DNA of 41,350 nt from Brevibacillus invocatus (lineage in GTDB: Bacteria > Bacillota > Bacilli > Brevibacillales > Brevibacillaceae). The notes under the pieces were generated by a model. It searched no databases and was not told the origin of the DNA. It saw only the letters and a list, made by a program, of their open reading frames with translations. Position numbers and translations under genes: made by a program. Position 1 is the first letter of the stretch. Every line of letters starts with the position of its first letter. The stretch spans positions 1 through 41,350 of the forward strand of contig NZ_RHHR01000060.1 in assembly GCF_003710915.1 (NCBI RefSeq), written 5' to 3'. This document shows, piece after piece, positions 1-7,627 of this stretch.

Positions 1-166
1 ATCCGGTATTAGCATAAGTTTCCCTATGTTATCCCGGTCTTATGGGCAGGTTGCCTACGTGTTACTCACCCGTCCGCCGCTAGGGTCCGAAAACCCTCGC
101 TCGACTTGCATGTATTAGGCACGCCGCCAGCGTTCGTCCTGAGCCAGGATCAAACTCTCCAATAAA
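1..166 (-). rRNA. 16S ribosomal RNA, 5' end (partial)
   Basis: The reverse complement begins with the bacterial 16S start (GGAGAGTTTGATCCTGGCTC) and runs through the conserved first helices to the window edge, so only about the first 166 nt are present. The V1 region, with a GAGCGAGGG tract and the downstream GGATAACATAGGGAAAC segment, looks like Brevibacillus, from memory rather than alignment. The mature 5' end is placed by analogy with B. subtilis (TTTATTGGAG). Confidence 0.97.
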
Positions 167-227
167 GTTTGTATCTGGTTCAAAGCTGGCAAAACATTTC
201 ATGATAGACTCATCAACGCTTTCGCTG

Positions 228-246
228 TTCAGTTTTCAAAGAGCAT
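228..246 (-). promoter_or_regulatory. rrn boxA-like antitermination element in the 16S leader
   Basis: On the minus strand the leader reads TGCTCTTTGAAAACTGAAC about 60 nt upstream of the mature 16S end. It closely matches the TGTTCTTTGAAAACT boxA seen in Bacillales rRNA leaders, where NusB/S10 antitermination assembles. Confidence 0.7.
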
Positions 247-280
247 TTTGTTCTTCAATCGCCCAGAGGCGACTTTCTTA

Positions 281-309
281 ATTTATCACACATCCACTTG
301 TGAAATCAA
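281..309 (-). promoter_or_regulatory. rrn promoter P2 (candidate)
   Basis: Minus strand -35 TTGATT (304-309), spacer 17 or 18 nt, -10 ATAAAT or TAAATT (about 280-286). It lies between P1 and boxA, the usual tandem arrangement for Bacillales rrn operons. Confidence 0.5.
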
Positions 310-368
310 GTGTTTTTTTCATTTTTCTTGTTGCCATTTGTTTCAGGTGTTTAGCAGCAACGTTTGTA

Positions 369-398
369 ACTATAGCATGTTTCCTCAACAGAAGTCAA
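369..398 (-). promoter_or_regulatory. rrn promoter P1
   Basis: Minus strand -35 TTGACT (393-398), 18 nt spacer, -10 TATAGT (369-374), starting about 17 nt beyond the ygxA stop codon. It is the strongest sigma-A match in the leader of the 16S gene. Confidence 0.65.
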
Positions 399-414
399 CG
401 GTATTTAAAAAAAT

Positions 415-1284
415 TTACTCCGACAATATAAATCCGATCTCTTCGTTCCCATCTCCATCTAATGAAAGGGAAACTTCACGGAGCAAGGATCGCTGCACCA
501 TTTTCTCCAGTAACAAAGGAAGCTCGATATCAGCCCGCTTGATTTCATCATGCATCATCAACTCAGAAAAGCGCCACGGTCCAGTCTTCGTCTCCATAAT
601 CTCCATAACATAGCGCACAGATTCCTTCATTGAAGAAGATAGCCAGAATTCAATGGCAAGCTCCAAAAGTTCTATGCGCTTATCCAGAGCCTCTGCATTG
701 ATCGACAGCTCTTCGTACAGCTTGTATACAGAGGGATCGATCAGCTTTACCTGCGACCAAAGCCCACAGACTGGCTGCTCCCCCGCTTCATAGATAATAC
801 ACCTGGCCCAAGCATGAAGGGACTGGATCACCGCATGATAAGCATCCAGATTCATCCCACGATTCAAACATTCCTTGGTTTGACAAAAAAAGCGGAGCAA
901 TCGGGAATACTCTCTGCAGATGTACATTTTTTGGAGTGGTTTCGGCATTTGATAAAGGCGTTGCTTCATCATACTCATGTAGCCGTCTTTCTCCCAAACG
1001 ACAACTGCTGTCTTCAAAATGGCCGAGAGCTGTTCATCCAGACCACGTACCGCAGCTTGCTCCAACTGCCAAGTGCTCACTTGCTGCTCTACGATTGATT
1101 TTCCCTGAATCAGTATTCGCCTGGTCATACTCTCTGTCTGTGGCTGATTCACCACAATCAAATAGAAAGTCCCATCACGAAACGGAACAAGCATGTAAGG
1201 ATCAGGCAACATCAAAACTGCTTCTACATCCAAACGCTTTCTCAAGGTTTGCAGGTACATTTCATTGCAGTCATCTGGTCCCAT
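415..1284 (-). CDS. ygxA: YgxA-like nucleotidyltransferase-family protein
   Basis: 289-residue cytosolic protein of the YgxA type, annotated in Bacillales as a nucleotidyltransferase-like protein; its biochemical role is not established. The N-terminal third (about 1-130) has the mixed alpha/beta character of that fold and the rest is mostly helical. I chose the ATG at 1284 because AAGGAGG sits seven bases upstream; an upstream in-frame TTG overlaps that site. The gene lies directly upstream of the rrn promoters and is divergent from ygzB, the same order as perR-ygzB-ygxA-rrnD in B. subtilis. That synteny is the main support for the name. Its transcription may run into the rRNA operon, since no terminator separates them. 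Confidence 0.8.
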   Translation of the reverse strand: MGPDDCNEMYLQTLRKRLDVEAVLMLPDPYMLVPFRDGTFYLIVVNQPQTESMTRRILIQGKSIVEQQVSTWQLEQAAVRGLDEQLSAILKTAVVVWEKDGYMSMMKQRLYQMPKPLQKMYICREYSRLLRFFCQTKECLNRGMNLDAYHAVIQSLHAWARCIIYEAGEQPVCGLWSQVKLIDPSVYKLYEELSINAEALDKRIELLELAIEFWLSSSMKESVRYVMEIMETKTGPWRFSELMMHDEIKRADIELPLLLEKMVQRSLLREVSLSLDGDGNEEIGFILSE

Positions 1285-1330
1285 GCCATGCCCTCCTTTC
1301 AACTGATCCCAAGGTTGAATGTATGGATTC

Positions 1331-1358
1331 TACAAGCAGCTCAGGTTTCCTGCTTGTA
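1331..1358. repeat. 9-bp perfect inverted repeat in the ygxA/ygzB divergent region
   Basis: TACAAGCAG (1331-1339) and CTGCTTGTA (1350-1358) are exact reverse complements with a 10-nt gap, so arm centres are 19 bp apart, near two helical turns. A -10-like TATACT lies at 1381-1386. It could be an operator or an mRNA hairpin; no regulator is recognisable. Confidence 0.5.
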
Positions 1359-1406
1359 AACAGATGAATCCTTTGTGTGCTATACTAGTGTGCAGGAGGA
1401 ATGATG

Positions 1407-1778
1407 ATGAAAAAAACTGAACGCCTGAGTAAAATAAAACGCATGCGCACATGGGGCAACTGGAGCATGGTTATTGGCCTTCTTCTTATGTATACAGGCT
1501 ATGCGTTCTTTGCTGGATACTTGGACTTTATACCTTTGCTCGGACCTTTGCTCAAAGGCTCTCATATCTTTATGACGCTCCTGTTAATCATCGGCTTTTT
1601 GCTCACAATGGCGAGTACGGTACTCTTTATGATTTCCGGAATGGTATCGACTTCTGCCCCCCAGGTATCGTGCCCGTCTTGTCAGAAAGTGACCAAGATG
1701 CTCGGCAAGGACGACGCCTGTATGTTTTGTGGACAGCCTTTGCGACTAGAAGACGAGCAACCCCAAAACCAGACATAA
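1407..1778 (+). CDS. ygzB: YgzB-like membrane protein with C-terminal zinc ribbon
   Basis: Small membrane protein (123 residues from the third of three consecutive ATG codons, which lies seven bases after AGGAGG; the ATGs at 1401 and 1404 are also possible). Two hydrophobic segments are visible at about residues 18-38 and 50-75. They are followed by a short cytosolic tail holding a CPSC and CMFC pair, a typical four-cysteine zinc ribbon. The family is conserved in Bacillales beside perR and ygxA but has no known function. A -10-like TATACT lies upstream, and an intrinsic terminator directly follows, so it is probably a single-gene unit. Confidence 0.85.
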   Translation: MKKTERLSKIKRMRTWGNWSMVIGLLLMYTGYAFFAGYLDFIPLLGPLLKGSHIFMTLLLIIGFLLTMASTVLFMISGMVSTSAPQVSCPSCQKVTKMLGKDDACMFCGQPLRLEDEQPQNQT

Positions 1779-1793
1779 TCCTTAAACACATAC

Positions 1794-1842
1794 AAGCCAC
1801 CTGACTTGCCGATGTAACTCGACTAGCAGGTGGCTTTCTTCT
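1794..1842 (+). terminator. Intrinsic terminator after ygzB
   Basis: AAGCCACCTG (1794-1803) pairs with CAGGTGGCTT (1827-1836), a 10-bp stem with a 23-nt loop, followed by TTCTTCT. It sits between convergent ygzB and the glycosidase gene. Confidence 0.75.
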
Positions 1843-1855
1843 ATCTACTTGCGCA

Positions 1856-3592
1856 TTATTTGTTTAAGCCTTCTTGAATTGCATCCCAAATCTCCGGCTC
1901 TTCAAAACCGCGGCGCCACGCAGCTATGCCCGCCAGGTTGTACTTCTCCACCAGTTCGACCCGTTTTTTCATAGAGACAGTGTCCTCAATCCACATTTTG
2001 TACGTATTGCCATCCTTCGGGTCTTTGTACTCTACATAATTTTGTCCAGAAGCCTCGTCCAGCTTAGGCGTCAGCTTACGCTCCTCGATCCATTTCTTCG
2101 CGCCAGACATATACAGCGCCCTGGAGCTTACCTTTACTTTTCCGTCAGCCTGCTTTGCTTCTGTCCACAAGCGCGTGTAAAAAGGGACACCAAGCAGCAG
2201 CTTTTCGGCCGGTACTTCCTCCAGCACGCCTTTCAGACCGTTCTCTGTCCAAGGCAGAGAAGCAACAGACCCTGCTTTCGGACTCGCAGCCCAATGCTCG
2301 TCGTAAGTCATGACTGCTACATAGTCCACGATTTTTGCGAGTGCTGGCCGATCCAAAAACATCGACCACGTCTCAGCCGTTGATTTGATCGTCACATCGA
2401 TGCTGACCGTAAGTCCTTGCTCATGCAGATACGGAGTCAATTCCCGCATGAATTGAACCAGTCGTTCCTTGTCCGCCAGATAGACATTCTCAAAGTCAAT
2501 GTTAATCCCGTCAAGATCGTATAAATGGGCATAATGGAGGAGCTGGGCAATCACTGTTTCACGCTTGTCAAAGCTGCTCAGCACGGAAGCGGTCCAATCC
2601 GGGTTGAATCCGTTCGTTACGAGTCCCCAGACCTTATAGCCCCGCTGATGCGCCCATTTTACATAGGCAGGGTCGGCTTTATTCGTCAAGTTCCCCTCTG
2701 AATCCTTCATTTCAAACCAGGTCGGGGATACGACATTGACGCCAGGCAAGGCGCCGATCTCAGCTGTATTGGGATTACGGTTCACGACATGCTCCCACAC
2801 CAGATTAATCTTTTGTCCGAGTGGCTTCCAGGCAGCCTTTTTCTCAGTGGAAGCCGGACGTTCCAGCTGTACCTTGCGCACTTCAGTCAGCGTGACAGCC
2901 CCTTTGGGAAGAAAACCGCTTGTACCTTTTGGCGTCAATACCCGGTACCAGCCTTCCTTTTCACCCAATATATCGACTTTGTCTCCTGAAGAAAGCTCTG
3001 CAACGATCGGCTCGCGATGGGAAGCTCCGGTCCTCACCAGGCCCGCTTTTTCTTCGGCTACAATCTCAGCCTGCTGTACGGCATAGCCTTCCTTTTCTAC
3101 CTGCAGCACACCGGAATCCTCAAGCTTCCGGAACGAGAATGAATACAGCTTTTCTACCGGTTCGAGCGGCACATAGCGTACTCCCTCCACGTCCTGAACA
3201 GGCACCTGCAGATTGAGAGGCTTTTTGTTCAGATAGGCCACCACCTGATCGCTCTGCATCCGGAGAACCTTGTCCTTGGTCGTGACAATCACGGATTTGG
3301 TCGGTTCATCCCAGAATAGATCCGGGTCGATGTGTTCTTTTATAAAATCAAAAGGGAGCAGCACCTGCTGCGCATCCAGCAGGTAAGGCGTGTCGATCTG
3401 CTCGCCCTGGAATACGATGACTTGCTTCTCTCCATTGTATGGTTCAACATGCTCCGTAGACGGACGCAGAAAAAAGTACCAATACATAGCGCTGAATATT
3501 GCGACGATAAATAGCATGAGCATGAGAAAAAAGCTGGCCAGACGGCTTCGTTTACGTCTTGGGCGAGTAGTCACTCCTCTTTCCGCTCTCAT
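1856..3592 (-). CDS. Membrane-anchored glycoside hydrolase family 18 protein with SH3 domain
   Basis: 578 residues. An Arg/Lys-rich N-terminus (1-18) and one hydrophobic segment (about 19-42) make it a membrane-anchored or uncleaved-signal exported protein. Residues about 55-165 resemble a copper-amine-oxidase-like stalk repeat, about 180-238 a bacterial SH3 domain with the typical GWYRV and GFLP motifs, and 260-578 a GH18 TIM barrel. The barrel carries DGINIDFE at 361-368, with Glu368 as catalytic acid in the chitinase DxxDxDxE pattern (the second Asp is Asn), and MTYDEHW at 428-434. This domain set is typical of Bacillales cell-wall or spore-cortex N-acetylglucosaminidases such as the YaaH/YdhD/YvbX group; substrate here is inferred. 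ATG start with AAGGGGG upstream. It has its own promoter. Confidence 0.88.
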   Translation of the reverse strand: MRAERGVTTRPRRKRSRLASFFLMLMLFIVAIFSAMYWYFFLRPSTEHVEPYNGEKQVIVFQGEQIDTPYLLDAQQVLLPFDFIKEHIDPDLFWDEPTKSVIVTTKDKVLRMQSDQVVAYLNKKPLNLQVPVQDVEGVRYVPLEPVEKLYSFSFRKLEDSGVLQVEKEGYAVQQAEIVAEEKAGLVRTGASHREPIVAELSSGDKVDILGEKEGWYRVLTPKGTSGFLPKGAVTLTEVRKVQLERPASTEKKAAWKPLGQKINLVWEHVVNRNPNTAEIGALPGVNVVSPTWFEMKDSEGNLTNKADPAYVKWAHQRGYKVWGLVTNGFNPDWTASVLSSFDKRETVIAQLLHYAHLYDLDGINIDFENVYLADKERLVQFMRELTPYLHEQGLTVSIDVTIKSTAETWSMFLDRPALAKIVDYVAVMTYDEHWAASPKAGSVASLPWTENGLKGVLEEVPAEKLLLGVPFYTRLWTEAKQADGKVKVSSRALYMSGAKKWIEERKLTPKLDEASGQNYVEYKDPKDGNTYKMWIEDTVSMKKRVELVEKYNLAGIAAWRRGFEEPEIWDAIQEGLNK

Positions 3593-3665
3593 GGTCTCGA
3601 CCCCCTTGTTGACGAACCATCACCACGACATAATAGGATGATATTCCGCTAGACTTATTTCTACG

Positions 3666-3694
3666 ATCATATAGTGAATTCAATTCGTTCACAA
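3666..3694 (-). promoter_or_regulatory. Promoter of the GH18 gene (candidate)
   Basis: Minus strand -35 TTGTGA (3689-3694), exactly 17 nt spacer, -10 TATGAT (3666-3671), a sigma-A type match about 75 nt before the start codon. Confidence 0.55.
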
Positions 3695-3774
3695 CCTTTT
3701 GTCTATTGGCAAATCTTGAACAAACTCCTCCCAACCAAAGACGTTTCAACTGATAAAACGTTACACGAAACGAC

Positions 3775-3829
3775 AGAAAAACACCTTCCTCATCAACAAA
3801 GAGCTCATTCGTTGAATCAGAAGGTGTTT
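3775..3829 (-). terminator. Intrinsic terminator of perR
   Basis: AAACACCTTC (3779-3788) pairs with GAAGGTGTTT (3820-3829), a perfect 10-bp stem enclosing a smaller TCAAC/GTTGA stem. On the minus strand it ends in TTT and TTC just after the perR stop. Confidence 0.75.
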
Positions 3830-3844
3830 GCAGACAAAGCTGTT

Positions 3845-4279
3845 TTAGTGAGTAGTCTTTTGACAGGCCGTACAGATGCCGTAGACTTCCATTCGATGAC
3901 CAGTGACCTGAAATCCGACGTCTTTTGCGGCAGAAGTTTCAGCATCCTTCAGGTAAGGGAAGTGAAAATCACTGATGGAGCCGCAGTTCATACAGATTGC
4001 GTGGTAGTGATCTTCTTCTACATTGGCATCAAAACGGCTGGAAGCATCACCGTAAGTCAGCTCCCGCACCAGGCCCGCATCCTTGAATACCCGCAGATTG
4101 TTGTAGATCGTGGCCACACTCATATTCGGGAATTTTCCCTCAAGCGCCTTGTATATTTCATCAGCAGTTGGGTGGGTCATCGTATCAAGCAGATAAGTCA
4201 AGATGGCATGACGCTGAGGTGTCATTCGGACTCCGGTGTTTTTAAGGATCTCGACAGCTTTTTCTACACGCTGTGTCAT
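3845..4279 (-). CDS. perR: Peroxide-sensing Fur-family repressor PerR
   Basis: 144-residue metal-dependent repressor that senses hydrogen peroxide by metal-catalysed oxidation of a His ligand and controls catalase, Ahp, Dps-like and iron genes in Bacillales. From the chosen start the regulatory-metal ligands fall at His36, Asp84, His91, His93 and Asp104. The structural zinc cysteines are Cys96, Cys99, Cys136 and Cys139, all matching B. subtilis PerR rather than Fur. The winged helix occupies about 10-80. The ATG at 4279 follows GAGAGGTG; an upstream in-frame ATG at 4333 would add 18 residues overlapping the promoter and is rejected. Monocistronic, with its own terminator and a Per box upstream. 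The neighbours ygzB and ygxA confirm the locus. Confidence 0.95.
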   Translation of the reverse strand: MTQRVEKAVEILKNTGVRMTPQRHAILTYLLDTMTHPTADEIYKALEGKFPNMSVATIYNNLRVFKDAGLVRELTYGDASSRFDANVEEDHYHAICMNCGSISDFHFPYLKDAETSAAKDVGFQVTGHRMEVYGICTACQKTTH

Positions 4280-4336
4280 TTTGATACACCTCTCAGTCTT
4301 TCGCAAGACAACAGAACTTGTTTCTAGTGTCATTGA

Positions 4337-4351
4337 TTAGAATTACTTTAA
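4337..4351 (-). promoter_or_regulatory. Per box (PerR operator), probable autoregulation
   Basis: TTAGAATTACTTTAA matches the PerR consensus TTATAATNATTATAA at 11 of 14 defined positions. It lies 58 nt before the perR start and just downstream of the candidate -10, where it would cover the transcription start. Confidence 0.65.
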
Positions 4352-4354
4352 ATA

Positions 4355-4384
4355 AGTGTACGTCTAGTCAACGAATACTGTCAA
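4355..4384 (-). promoter_or_regulatory. perR promoter (candidate)
   Basis: Minus strand -35 TTGACA (4379-4384), 18 nt spacer, -10 TACACT (4355-4360). Confidence 0.55.
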
Positions 4385-4427
4385 TATGCATTACACGTAT
4401 TTGGAGAAACTGGCAACAAAAAATTCT

Positions 4428-5114
4428 CTATGAACTATTCGTTGTGGTCTTCGGCTTCTTTTTCGATGCTGCTTTTTTGGCTTCCGTCTGAGCGAAACGG
4501 CACATCGACTGCAATGGACAAACCCCGCACTGCGGATTGCGAGCCGAACAGATTCTTCGACCGTACCAGATCAGCCAGTGATGAGCATCCGACCACTTTT
4601 CCCGGGGAATTCTTTTCATCAGCTGGCGTTCCACTTCGTCTACGTTGTCGCTTTTGGCCAAGCCCAGCCGGTTGGCTACACGAAACACATGTGTATCGAC
4701 TGCGATTGCGGGTATGCCATAGGCGTTGGACAAAACGACATTGGCCGTCTTTCTGCCTACACCCGGCAATTCCTCCAGCTGCGCGTGAGTCTGCGGAACT
4801 TCACCGTTGTACTTCTCAAACAGGATTCTACAGGTCTCCAGGATGTTCTTACTTTTATTCTTATACAGCCCAAGCCCCTTTATATGCTCTTCCATTTCCT
4901 CTTGTGTCAAATGAAGATAATGCTCGGGTTCGTTCAAGCTTTCAAACATAGGGGCGGTAATTTCATTCACTCGTTTATCTGTACACTGAGCTGACAGAAT
5001 CGTCGCGATCAACAGCTCGAATGGAGATCTGTAGTTCAATTCACAATGCGCGTCTGGATAAAGCTGCTGCAGGGTATCCAGGATTTCGGTTACAGGTACT
5101 TTCCGCTGTGCCAT
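4428..5114 (-). CDS. nth: Endonuclease III (DNA glycosylase/AP lyase)
   Basis: Base-excision repair enzyme that removes oxidised pyrimidines and nicks at abasic sites. It has 228 residues against about 211-219 for the family; the extra length is a Lys-rich C-terminal tail (about 210-228). The helix-hairpin-helix motif LPGVGRKTANVV (116-127) carries the catalytic Lys122, and Asp140 follows in VDTHVFR. The [4Fe-4S] cysteines are Cys189, Cys196, Cys199 and Cys205 with the classical 6-2-5 spacing. Start ATG with AAGGGGG upstream. It lies next to perR, so two oxidative-damage genes are adjacent, but each has its own promoter. Confidence 0.96.
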   Translation of the reverse strand: MAQRKVPVTEILDTLQQLYPDAHCELNYRSPFELLIATILSAQCTDKRVNEITAPMFESLNEPEHYLHLTQEEMEEHIKGLGLYKNKSKNILETCRILFEKYNGEVPQTHAQLEELPGVGRKTANVVLSNAYGIPAIAVDTHVFRVANRLGLAKSDNVDEVERQLMKRIPREKWSDAHHWLIWYGRRICSARNPQCGVCPLQSMCRFAQTEAKKAASKKKPKTTTNSS

Positions 5115-5137
5115 TGGTATAACCCCCTTCTCCCTCC

Positions 5138-5165
5138 ATTATACAGGGAGATGCCAACTCGACAA
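5138..5165 (-). promoter_or_regulatory. nth promoter (candidate)
   Basis: Minus strand -35 TTGTCG (5160-5165), 16 nt spacer, -10 TATAAT (5138-5143). Confidence 0.5.
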
Positions 5166-5252
5166 TCATCTATCGCCGATTCGAATAGCATCCGGCAATG
5201 GAAGTAAGGTAGAATGGAGGATAAATGGATCAGATTGACAGGGGGGATCGAG

Positions 5253-6158
5253 ATGAAAGTCTTCCTGACTGGATCAACGGGTTTTGTGGGAAAAGGAATG
5301 ATGGCCCGCTTGCAAAAAGAGGGGCATGAGATCGTCTGTCTCATCCGGCCGGGATCGCAGGGCAAGATCGGACAAAACGATGGTAGTGCCGCAAATATCT
5401 CGTGGGCGACAGGCGATTTAATGGATACACAGTCACTTGCATCTGCCATGCGGGATTGTGATGCGGTCATCCATCTTGTCGGCATTATACGGGAGAAGCC
5501 TGGCAAAGGTATCACGTTTTCCCGCATTCATGTAGAAGGGACCAAAAACGTGCTTGCCGCAGCCAAACAGGTCGGAATTAAACGCTTTGTCCACATGAGT
5601 GCATTGGGTGCCCGGGAAAATGCGACAAGCGCCTATCATCGAAGCAAATACGAAGCAGAACAGTTGGTGCAGAATAGCGGGATCCCGTATGTAATCTTCC
5701 GTCCATCCGTGATATTTGGCCCTGGTGATGAATTCGTCAACATGCTGGCCGATTTGGTCCGTCTGCCTGTCACACCTGTCATCGGCGATGGCTCCTATCC
5801 GTTGCAGCCCGTAGCTCGGGAAACCGTAGCAGATGTTTTTGTCCAAGCGCTCTCGCTGGAAGCATCCACCCAGCAAATCTATGAAACAGGTGGCCCATCA
5901 TCCATCACGTATGGTCAAATCCTGGATGATATCGGAGCTGCTATTGGAAAGCATCGCGTGCGCAAATTCCATATCCCGCTCGGACTGATGAAGCCTGTCA
6001 TTAACACGATGGAGGGTTTCTCCTTTTTTCCGATCACCAACACACAGCTGACGATGCTGCTGGAAGGAAACGACTGTAAAGACGCTCAGCGATTGTACGA
6101 CACGTTTTCAACTGCCAAGATCCCTTTCCGTGAAGGGATTTCCACCTATTTGTCCTAA
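5253..6158 (+). CDS. NAD(P)-binding epimerase, complex I NDUFA9-like family
   Basis: 301-residue atypical short-chain dehydrogenase. The Rossmann motif is visible at the N-terminus (FLTGSTGFVGKGM, about 4-16), an SxxxxxxxYHRSK active-site pattern lies near 110-125, and FRPSVIFGPGDEF further on is typical of the NDUFA9/YfcH-like branch. Free-standing bacterial members are poorly characterised; a role with quinone or lipid substrates is only inferred. I chose the ATG at 5253 because GGGGGGATCGAG precedes it; an ATG 39 bases upstream lacks this. It is a single-gene unit on the plus strand, divergent from nth and convergent with the GNAT gene, sharing a bidirectional terminator. Confidence 0.85.
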   Translation: MKVFLTGSTGFVGKGMMARLQKEGHEIVCLIRPGSQGKIGQNDGSAANISWATGDLMDTQSLASAMRDCDAVIHLVGIIREKPGKGITFSRIHVEGTKNVLAAAKQVGIKRFVHMSALGARENATSAYHRSKYEAEQLVQNSGIPYVIFRPSVIFGPGDEFVNMLADLVRLPVTPVIGDGSYPLQPVARETVADVFVQALSLEASTQQIYETGGPSSITYGQILDDIGAAIGKHRVRKFHIPLGLMKPVINTMEGFSFFPITNTQLTMLLEGNDCKDAQRLYDTFSTAKIPFREGISTYLS

Positions 6159-6164
6159 CAGCGA

Positions 6165-6201
6165 AAAGCCCTGCTCGCGACCATGCAAGCAGGGCTTTAT
6201 T
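6165..6201. terminator. Bidirectional intrinsic terminator
   Basis: AAAGCCCTGCT (6165-6175) pairs perfectly with AGCAGGGCTTT (6188-6198), an 11-bp stem with T-rich flanks both ways. It separates the convergent epimerase and GNAT genes. Confidence 0.8.
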
Positions 6202-6224
6202 TGCTTTCATACCATCGTATCAAC

Positions 6225-7013
6225 TCAGCGAAGCTCCAAAATGCCTTTTCCACCTCGATAAGCATGCTGAAAATGGATTTTGTCCATCGTCACAAACCCG
6301 TAGCGGCTGTATACCTTTTCGACCTGCTCGTTGATCGGGCAGACCCAAAGCTGCGTTCCTCCCGACAAGAGAAACTGCTCCTGTACATGTCGGATCAGAT
6401 GACCGATCAAGCCTTGGCCGCGAAAAGCAGGAAGGGTAGCCACATTTTCTACCCGTACGATCGGTCCTGCGAGCAACAAGCACAAGGTCGAAGCTGGTTC
6501 CCCATTGACGCGAAGCAAAAAATGCTGGAAAGCCGGATGGGCGAACTCCTGTGCGAAAGCTTTTTCCCGGATCTCTCTTCCTCCAAGCTCCGGTACGGAT
6601 TCGACCAGGAGACAATCCTCGTAGTTCCCTGTGGTTACAGGCTCAATTTCAATATCAGCCCGTGGTTTTGTCTCTGCCAATTGTCCCTGCCAGAGCTGAA
6701 TGGGAGAAGGCAAGGACTCCGTTTTGAAGCCCTGCTTCTCCAATTCATCCAAAAGAGCCTGTTGCTTGGCTGGCTGATACAAATAAACACGTGGAAAGAT
6801 TCCTTTGGGCTCAAAGAAGTCGACCACTTCTGCTACAATTTGCTTTGCTTCCGACTGATCGATGACCGCTTGGCTCAAATGTGCATGGTTGGCATCGTAG
6901 TGAAGCGGATTTTCTTCATTTACAAACAGATATCCCCAAGCTCTCTGCTCCATGCTAGAAAATACACGTTTGTAGGCAATATCGGATTCTTCCACAATAG
7001 ACAGGATATTCAT
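6225..7013 (-). CDS. GNAT family N-acetyltransferase
   Basis: 262 residues. The C-terminal half (about 120-250) has the GNAT fold with acetyl-CoA motif A visible as VENVATLPAFRGQGLIGHLI (the RGQGLIG pyrophosphate loop) and the late VEKVYSRYGFV segment. The N-terminal half (1-115) is a separate domain without a clear signature, which makes this longer than a single-domain GNAT. The acceptor substrate cannot be told. It is the last gene of the leftward run that starts at bcp, 21 nt after the cobalamin adenosyltransferase gene, and ends in the shared terminator. Confidence 0.85.
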   Translation of the reverse strand: MNILSIVEESDIAYKRVFSSMEQRAWGYLFVNEENPLHYDANHAHLSQAVIDQSEAKQIVAEVVDFFEPKGIFPRVYLYQPAKQQALLDELEKQGFKTESLPSPIQLWQGQLAETKPRADIEIEPVTTGNYEDCLLVESVPELGGREIREKAFAQEFAHPAFQHFLLRVNGEPASTLCLLLAGPIVRVENVATLPAFRGQGLIGHLIRHVQEQFLLSGGTQLWVCPINEQVEKVYSRYGFVTMDKIHFQHAYRGGKGILELR

Positions 7014-7034
7014 GTACTCTTCCCTACTTTTGCA

Positions 7035-7583
7035 TCAGTCATGTAAATACTGTTCTGGAGCTCCAGTCTGATGATTGACATGACGAGCTACTACAAACAG
7101 GTAATCAGACAAACGATTCAAATATTTGACAACAGCAGGGTTCACCTTCTCCTGCTGCGCCACGTGCACCGCTTTTCGCTCTGCACGCCTGACTACCGTG
7201 CGCGCCACGTGGAAGGTCGAGGATGCCGGATGCCCGCCAGGCAAGATAAAGTTGGTCAAAGGCGGTTGATCCGCTGCCAGGTTGTCGATCTGCTCTTCCA
7301 GGTAGGTGACGTCTTCCTCCACGATCGGCCAGCCTACATTTTTTCCTTCTGGTGTAGCCAGCTCAGCACCGACGTGAAACAGCTTGGTCTGGATCACATG
7401 AAACACTGCACGCAGTTCTGCCCACTCATCTGTCTGGGGCAATAGCGACAAAGCGAGTCCGATCTGTGAATTGGCTTCATCACAAGTGCCGTAAGCCTCG
7501 ACCCGATCTGCAAATTTGGGCACGCGCATGCCATGAACCAATGAGGTTTCCCCTTTATCCCCTGTCTTCGTGTAAATTCTCAT
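7035..7583 (-). CDS. ATP:cob(I)alamin adenosyltransferase, PduO type
   Basis: 182 residues, normal for the PduO/YvqK family, which transfers the adenosyl group of ATP to cob(I)alamin to form coenzyme B12. The N-terminal ATP loop RIYTKTGDKGETSL (2-15) is diagnostic, followed by the conserved EAYGTCDEANSQIG segment. The C-terminal arginine helix HVARTVVRRAERKAV and the terminal LNRLSDYLFVVAR also match. ATG start seven bases after AGGAGGG. It sits inside the bcp run between a methyltransferase and a GNAT gene; no B12-dependent enzyme or B12 riboswitch is seen in the window. Confidence 0.94.
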   Translation of the reverse strand: MRIYTKTGDKGETSLVHGMRVPKFADRVEAYGTCDEANSQIGLALSLLPQTDEWAELRAVFHVIQTKLFHVGAELATPEGKNVGWPIVEEDVTYLEEQIDNLAADQPPLTNFILPGGHPASSTFHVARTVVRRAERKAVHVAQQEKVNPAVVKYLNRLSDYLFVVARHVNHQTGAPEQYLHD

Positions 7584-7627
7584 CCCGATCCCTCCTACAT
7601 AGCTATTATCAAACTAAAAAACAACCC

